Under the pieces are notes generated by a model that did no database searches, was not told the DNA's origin, and saw only the letters and a list, made by a program, of their open reading frames with translations. This document shows, piece after piece, positions 27,301 through 36,300 of a stretch of DNA of 64,000 nucleotides; the stretch's first letter is position 1, and every line of letters begins with the position of its first letter. Both the position numbers and the translations under genes were made by a program. The DNA comes from Holothuria scabra. Taxonomy: Eukaryota; Echinodermata; Holothuroidea; Aspidochirotida; Holothuriidae. The stretch covers positions 3,241,001-3,305,000 of the forward strand of contig CM074194.1 in the NCBI GenBank assembly GCA_037179385.1, written 5' to 3'.

Positions 27301-30300
27301 TATTGGAGGACCAGAAATATTATGAATGAAGAGTGCAGTGAGATGTTGTTTTGCTTAAAAAAAACTGTATATAGGATGTCAGTGTCAGGTCGTGAAGCCT
27401 ACCAAGAAAGGGTAGTTTTGTTTCGCTCTTCAATCACCCAATCCTCACTGTATATTTTGTAAAATAACAAGTCTTGAGACATTCCAACTCTATTTCCTCA
27501 TTAATTAAACCCTAACCAGCAAGACATCAGGCATGATATAATGTCTTGAGACATGAATGTGATGCCTTATAAATCAAAATATGAAGATTTATTTCTTCAG
27601 TTGTAAAATATCCCTCAGCCCTTCTTTGAGTTGCAATCATTTCTAAGACTGGATTGATAGTTTCTCCTTTCAGTTGTTTTGAATTACTTACTCAGTCGTA
27701 GGTTTGATGATTAATCTCTTGGTTTAAAATGACTTCAAGAAAAAACAATAAACATTTTTAGCCACAGTTGGCAAACACTCTGCCTCTTGTATTAAAAAGC
27801 AGATGACTAAAAGTGAACAAGTTAATTAATTTTTGTGGCAGTAGACAGTTTACACAAAACTGCCTTCATACCAGGTTGGATCTGCATTAAAAAGCAAATA
27901 GACACAGCGTCTCAACCCTAAAACTTATATAGGTTGACTACTCACAGTTTTATCAATCTATATATTGAATAAGTAAAACTTATCAGTAACAGGAACAGAC
28001 CAACAAAAGTTGAAATCACCTCAGTGTTCTCCAACAAAGGCTTGGAAAGATGTGACAAACTAAACATGCAAACGTTGAAGAAATGTTGTCGGCATCAGAA
28101 ATAGTATATTAAAAGTATGTTTTAACTGATAGAACTCTTTGTGGCATTGTGTTTGTTTTTGGGGACATAATGTAAAACTTGGGGCTGAAAAAGGGTGGAG
28201 TACATGGCATGATTTCAATTTTTGGCATCAAAAAATCCTTTTTCAAAACAAATGGCAGATCTGACATGTCTGGGGAAAATGTGTAAATATTTGGCATTGA
28301 TTGACACAAACCTTAGAGTTTCTTGATGGTGCAAAAAATCATAGCAGCACAAAGAGAGACTTATTTTACCAAATTTTGTATGGCAAAGGAGAGCATGTTG
28401 GGTTAACTTTTGATGATGTGAAGATTTCTGGGGAAAAGTCCAATGTAAGTCCCTTGCTTTAAGTGGTCTCAGATAGATTACTATCAGTGAATCTCACTCA
28501 AAAGCTTTTGACTGATTCATTTAATTCTGCTGGATTATTTAAGTAAGTTTTTTGCAATAGTCAAAATGTTCCTGTAATGAATTAGTTATTTAGATGAGAT
28601 TTAACTACAGATCAACACAAATGTGTTATATAATGTCAACTAGATGTAAAGGTAAAGTTTAAATGTGGTTCAACTTTAAAGTGAAGTTCATGTTCAGTTT
28701 CAAATACAGAATTAAACTTGGTTTAATTCCTTCCTTTTAGGTGCCTGTTTCGACAAACGGAAAGTACCCCTGACATAATCCTCAATCCCCGGCCTACAGG
28801 GGAAGGTTGCCTAACATAACACAGAAACAAATTACAGATTGTTTTTGCCCCATTTTCTCACAAGAAGTAATTTACATTTTGATAGTTTTAAAATGAGGGG
28901 AATATATTTAGGTATAGGAATACCACATGCTGGTATATTAGCTTTTACTAAACTCATGTTGATCTTTCTGTAGAATTATATCTCTTGCCTGTAACCCTGT
29001 TGGTGAAGTATTTGCTACAGCTCAGACCAGTCAGCCTTTAGAGAGAACTGGTGTCAGTGGAGAGAGGTCCAAGAGTCGGCTCCTAATCTGGGATGTCAAA
29101 CTTATGAAACCTCAAGTGAGTTTATATTTTGTAGACTTGAGAATGTACTTGTACTAATTCTAGAGAAATTTTTTTTAGCACACCTAGGGAGCCAACTTTT
29201 GAGCTCTCTTCAGGAGAAATGGTCCTTTTGTTTTTCTTTAATAGCTCAAAATATCATGGTTAAAAAAGAGGATCTCATTTGTCTCTTTTCCTTTTACCTA
29301 ACATAAATGGAAAAAATTTGGGAAGCTAGAGAGTCCCTTGTGGGGTTATTTCCTGTATAGAGTGAAATTTTCGTAATTTTGCAAAAGGTCTTCATGAAAA
29401 ATTGAAGGGAATTGTTTTTGACATGGTCCTTCAGTTGATCATGCTGTTATGTTTAGTTTGGAGTCACGTTTTCCATTTTGAGTTTTTCTTTTATTTTGCT
29501 TTTTTATTAGCACTGAGAAATTACTCCTGTGTCCAAAGCAATAAAAGTTTTACCCTTTCCAAAAATTGAAACATAATTTTTTCTATTTTGATAGACAACA
29601 TATATTTGAGTGTATAGTTTCTCTGGATGTCATGTAATATCAAGTAAACGAAGCTGAGATATGGTGGAAACTCAGAAATGCTCCATGGAGTGTGTGAAAA
29701 GATGGTAAAAGCCTTCAGTAAACAGTACATTTTACTAGCAAAATTCAAAGAGACACAGTGTACAAAAAAGTTTTTGTGTTTTCTTGGCTAAGAAATGTTT
29801 TTTGTCAGAACCTATGTGATGGATACTTCCTCTTTATAATCTGTAATGTTTTTGCATTAATATTTAATTGATTTATTTGAAAAATGACTTGACATTTCAG
29901 CAAGAATTCCTAATGGGTGATGGGAAGACTTGTGTTAATAGCATGGCTTTCAACCACAACGGTAATCTCATGATTACTGGATCATCAGATGGATGCTTAA
30001 GATTATTTGGTGAGTAAAACCTCAGAACATTCTTTTGGTTTGATGAAAGAACATATGACGTCAAAAAGTCAAAATTGTCTTTGTTGACCACTCGGTTTCA
30101 CTCGCGGATAAAGGGGAATTAACTTCAGATAAACACATTGCATCAGGAATAGCATCTTTAACTGATCAAGTCCAAATTAAAGTCTTACATGATGGAGAAG
30201 TTTTTAAGGCTGTAAAGAGGGGGTCTTAAATTAATTTGTTTCCTTGTGGTGAGAACAGGCTCAAGAGAAACAAAGTACTTTTTGTAAAGTCCCCCCAACC

Positions 30301-33300
30301 CTCTGGCAAACAGCCATAATTAACAACCAACAAAATAATGATATTAATGAAAAACAATAAATACCATTTATAATGTGCACATATCTACAAGGCACAGAGG
30401 AAAAGAAAAGAAAAAAGTAAAAAGGATGAAAATAAAGTAGAGAAAAACTTGTGTCATGAGATGAATTTTAAGCAGTCTTGTGACGGTAGAGAGTCCATCA
30501 CAGGATTTTAACTCTGGTGGGAGTGCATTCCAGAGATGAGAGACAGCTACATGATAAAGCCCATCTTCCTTAGAATTTTAGGAATGATGTCCTGGAATGA
30601 TGATTAGGTAAGCTCAGAAATGTACACAGGGGCCAAGCTGTTGAGCAAATGAACACAATGAGAAAAATGTGTTAGATGATTCTGGATGATATGGGAAGCA
30701 AGTGAGATTTGCAAAGAATTGATGTTATGAAGGACTTCTTTACAAAGTAACCATTGGTTCAGCTGTATTCTGAAACTATTGTAGCCAGTTAAGCTGGTAT
30801 TGTGAGAGACCATGCAAAAGTGAATTTCTGTTCTCAAAACATGAAAAGAGTGAAAATTTTCTCAGCTGCATCATCGTTGAAGAATCTTCTAATGTGTCCC
30901 AAACATGTACCAAAGGGAACCAGATTATACTGGAAATGTGTAGCTCTGTAGTAATGGCAGATTTTTAAACTACCCAAAGAAGTTTAGCGTGTGAAGGAGA
31001 GATGATTTTGGAGTCACCAGTTGTAATGTAGAGGATGCTAACTTTTGATAGCTGCTGACAAGATTCAAAAAGCAAGAATTCAGTTTATTGTCATTTAATT
31101 TTTAAGAAGTTTTAAGAAGTTAAGTGTCATCCAATCAAGAATTCCAGCAACACATTTTTTTAAGATTTCAATAGAAGTGCCAGCCACACTCAGTTCAGAT
31201 TTAAAAGAAAGATATAGTTGTGTGAAAAATGGAGGGCTAAGAATTTAGTCTTGAGGAGTAGAATAGTTAAGAATAACTCTCATAGGAGCTGTTTCCTAAA
31301 GGACACACACTTAAAGTGGGCATGACACGGCCACAAAAACTTTTGTGTATTGCAAGATTCGATAGAGTATTTCACAAATATCATCTCATACCCCAATTAA
31401 AAACCTGTGCAATTCGGCATAAATGATATTTGAAGGAAAACTTCAAAATCCAATTTCGAAAAATGCCGCAACAGGTGACCTGACTTTTATGACGCAATTG
31501 CTGGCACAAACCCCGCCCTATTTAAGAACTTGCATCTAGATGTGGAACTTATGTAACGCTCCGTGAAGTTATCTTATCTTAGCAACTTCATGAAAACGAT
31601 TGCATCATAATACTCGTCCAACATACAGAGCGAGGGGCGCAGACCATGGTGGGGATTCGGAGCAAATCATTAGCCAATTATATGTTGGCGTGCATAAGCG
31701 CGCGTGTAAATACACTTCTGTTTTGTGCAAGAAAGACTCGGTTCGGGGGCTGTACAGAACATGTATGGACAATCCACAACAAGCGCGTCCCTACTTCGAG
31801 TGCATCTTTATGAGATGTTTGGTGAAGGTGCGATTGCGAATACTATGCAGTCACCGTGCAATGCACAACTCACAATGTAGTCAGTGGCCACGCTCACTGC
31901 TATGGTAGCACCAGTTTTTGCAATGATGTACTCGCCAACACGCGTTACCATGCACATGATTCGATGATTGTCATCTCCCTGGTACAGTGTTGCTAACCGT
32001 GCTTACAATGACGTCACCATCTTGAGATGCGCTCACATACGTTTTTTTGCTCTCGGATTTCAAATGGGCTGAGACTGGCCTGTAATTGGGAATTAACTAG
32101 GTCGTATTTCGGTTTTTATGGACATAATTTAGTAAGGAAAGCATTCACTTTATGTCAAGAGATACCCAAAGAATATTTACACAGAAACTTACTTTGGCCG
32201 TGTCATGCCCTCTTTAAGTATCCCACCAATATCTCAAACTTCAGACTCATGTTGTCCAGACAACAGACAGATGCTATATGAGCACAGCCAAAGGCACAGC
32301 GGATAGGACACAAAACCCTTTTTCTAAAGTTCTCCCAACCCTTTGGTAAACCAAACCAAACCAAACCAAACTTTAAACTGACCAGGCTAAACCAAAGGTA
32401 ATGCAAAACCAAAGCATCCTCTTGCAAGTTAGAAGCCTAGATAACCTTCTGTTTTAAAACTGGACTCTCTGTATTGTGAATGTGTTAAGCCCCAAAATGT
32501 TATAGTTTACAATATGCCTTTATGTGGTCCTCTCTTCTTTCCTGCAGATGTGCAGACCTCTTCCTGTATCCTAGAGTGGAAGTCACATCAAGGACCTGTC
32601 CATGCCGTCAACTTTAGTCCTGATGAGAACTCTATCTTTAGTATGGGAGCAGATGGGAAGGTTTGTTTGCAGTGTTTTGATTGGTTTACTCAGATCAGTT
32701 TGACCTGTATATTTGAATATTCATTAGTGAAGCATTCTGATTGGTCACAATTGCTGCCATCCTTTCTGTACTGTGACTTATTCATTAGTGAAACATTCAA
32801 ATTCTTCACAATTGCTTTGAAGCTTTCTGTTCTTTTGTATGTAGATATAGCCAAGAGCATAACTTAGCAGTTTTCAATAGAAAAGGGTGGGGGAGGGATG
32901 CTCAGTCTTGACCAGAAATTTTCCAATTGGGAAGAGCAGAATACCAAAAGGGAGGGATGATCTGGAGCTCATTTAAGGTCCCTGGACAAGTTTGGAGGCA
33001 AGATGATCTGTTGGGTTATCTGAGGCATTTTTGAACAACTTTTTGCTTTAAATGATTGTTTCCTCCATCGTTTAGTTTGATATTTTATGTATTCCAATCT
33101 ATGAGTAAAACATGGGCTTGGTTTTTTTGCTTAAAGGTTCTGAAAAATTTAGGAGGGACAATTTCTTCCTTTTTCAAAAATTCCAGCTTTCCCCCTCACA
33201 AACTCCCTTAGCAAACTTTAAGTACCCATTATGTTAAAGCCACTACTGTATAATCTGGGAAGTAGTAAAGGAAATTTTCTGGGTGACTTTGATGCCAGCA

Positions 33301-36300
33301 CCCAGACCATGTAATTTTACCTTTGAAGACAATGTTCAGGAGTATAAAAATTTGAGAAGAGCACATTCCCATGTGTTTATTTTACACCTGCATTTAGTAT
33401 TTAAATTTTACTCAAATATGTGGGACCAATCACTGAACAGGTTCTGTAATACCCATTGCAATTTAATTTTGAAGGTATTGACAATGATTTGTTGTCTTGA
33501 TTGTCTTCTGATAATTTATTTCTTTCTTTGTTCTAGTTTTGCCAGTGGGCTCTCATGAACCCTGGTAAACAATTGGAATATCCCATTCATGATGGGGCCA
33601 CAGGACCATTCGTAATGTCAGGGTTCGGGGGTTACAAGCAGCAACAGTCACCCCGGGGGAAGCTGTTTGCGTTTGACAGTGGTGGCAAGTACATTCTTAC
33701 CTGTGCACCCTATGGTGGGATAATATATGAGGTAAGTAAAGGGAACATGTGGTCACCCCAATTTAGATTAGTGTAGTACACTAACCTATTTCATGAATGG
33801 CTCCTGTGACAGAAGCCTTTGACAATATTTTTTTTGCACTGAAGAATGAACTGCTTGATTTACCTTGAGTGTGCAATATTCAAATTCTCTCAATGTTTGT
33901 CCAGACCAAAGACCATTAATTATGTTCAGTGGGTGGAGATGGCTCGGTGGTTTGAGCGTACTGCCTTGCATACTGAAGGTCCCCGGATCAAATCCCGGTG
34001 GAACCACTTGGAAATTTTCCGGGGTCTAAAAATTAACTTGTTCAGCATAGCTGTTCACAGTGATGCTGAGGGGGTTTAAAATTGGTGAATTACAAAATTG
34101 GGTATTTGGTTGTCCGTTTCAGGAAGTTGTCCGACTCAGGAAGTTGTCCGCTTGCTCAGTTCAGCTGTTGAGCAGTGGTGCAGAGCAAGTATAACCTCCA
34201 CCCCCTCCAGCCTTTGGGAAAGTGGCGAAAGACTGGGGATACGCTCACGTCCGTCGGATGGGGACGTTAAATGGCGGTCCCGGGAGCAGGATTGGGAGCT
34301 ATTAGTACACGCCTGCCTCGTTACCTCTGAGCACTAGTCGAAAAGAGAAGGTGAAGTTCGCCGGTGTTCATCCACGCTCACTCTGGCATAGGGTCCACAA
34401 TGAGCCAAAAGGCTTCCTGACCCTCAAAACGTTGAACTGAACTTGAACTGTTACAGTTTGAATAGACTCACATTAATGCATCACTCAGTAAAGGAGCCAG
34501 AGAGTTTCAGCTTGTTTACTGCCAGTTTTACTGTAAACGAAGGTTGTCTGTTAGTAGTTTCATATTGCTAATATTCCAGACAACCATTTCAAATTAAGAT
34601 TGTTCCAAATTGTGTCTGTTTAACAGTAAATGAATTTTTAATGTAATAAATGTGTATGTGCATATTTCGGAAATTGCATTTAGTGGATAAATCTGGGGGT
34701 TTATATTGTCAACATTAGACTGCTAGTTGTTGCACAGAATGATTGCGCATTTTTTGGGGGGGGGATATCGTATGGAAGCACAAATGACATAAATTGTGGA
34801 TAAATATTTGTAGTCGAACATAAAATGGTATCCCTTGGAAGTTCAGAACAAAAAATATAAATTATATAGTATTGCCATTTTATGTTTTTTACTGATGGTG
34901 ATGCTGGAACAAAATGCAACACATCTATAGATACAAATATAGCACTAGCAAGCTTGGATGCAGTTTCACGTTCTTGTAGTGATTTTTTTATGTACACTAT
35001 TGATCATGCACATATGTGTAATATCAAATATATAATTTGTACTAAGGGATCACCAAAGTAGGCCATAGGTTATTTGAGGTCAGAGAGGTCAAACAGAAAA
35101 GTCACTTGCAAGCCTTGAACTTATATGAGACATCCAGATATTATGAAAATTGAAGGAATGTGCAGAAGATGGGTCATCCTATTATTTGCATTTTAGAAGG
35201 TCAAAGGTCATTTGTACTATGGAATTATTCTACATCTGCTAGCTGTTGTGAAATGTATTTGAGTCTTATAAAGGTATGTAGATGGGTACCAAGTCTGATG
35301 TTGGTTTATGAAAGTGTATTTTTGCAAAGATGGAAGGTTGTTCAAGGAGTCAAACACTTTAATCAAGCAGAACATTTACCTTCAAGAAGTTGTGTTTGAT
35401 TGTTATCAGTGTTGACCAGAGTTTTCGGTGGATGATAGATCATCATTACTGTACATTGCACTGATGTAAAATGTCATTAAAACTTACAAAGGGTCAAATG
35501 AGGACACATATGGTGTTGCTTTTTCATAATATGACTTTGGTTTTGTACAGAATCTTACCATTTTCATTTTCTGAAAAGAATGACAATATAGGGTGTGAGT
35601 AGCACTTCATTTTGTCAGCAGAATTAATACTTGCAATATTGTAACCATTAAAACAAGGTCTCAAGCTGGGCTACTCTAATTTGCACTACTGTGATAATCC
35701 ACATGAACAGAACTCTAAGGTGCTGGAGTACAGGTGATCTGGTCTTCCCACAGTTCCTTGTACAGTAACTGTAGTAACAAATCCACACACTCTCTCTCTT
35801 TGTTGATCTCAAGACTAGCCCTGTTACTGGAGATGGTAATATTTTTTGACAGGAAGTTGATCTGCAGTTATTAAGGCTCACAGAAAATCAATCCTCAGTT
35901 CCCATAAAATTTGCTTTAATTCACTGTACAAACAGCTGGAGGAAGAAATGTCTTTCTAAAAATACAATTACACCCCTTGTCCCCCAGTAGGATGAACATA
36001 CTTTCATGCATGTCACTTAATGAGGAGGTCTCTGCAAGGGTTGATATTTGCTTGAGTGGGATTTGATAAAATGGATGTTTGACGTTAGGGGCACATACTT
36101 TTTCAGTTACTGTCTTAACTCTTTACTATGTCGTCCCATTTTATTTTATTTTATTTTCCTTTCAAACTTCCACAGCTTAATTCAAATGGTCGCTTGAATC
36201 AAATGCTGACAATCTTAGGCCATCGGACTCCTGTGGTGAGTGTTGACTGGTCAACATCGGTCAACACAGGGATGTGTCTGACTGGATCCATGGATGGGAA

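Noticed and set aside
33932..34020. tRNA-like promoter boxes (also 22370-22450 and 1640-1727)
   Set aside because: Box A and B are present but the rest does not fold as a tRNA and is followed by SINE bodies; called SINE heads, not tRNA genes.
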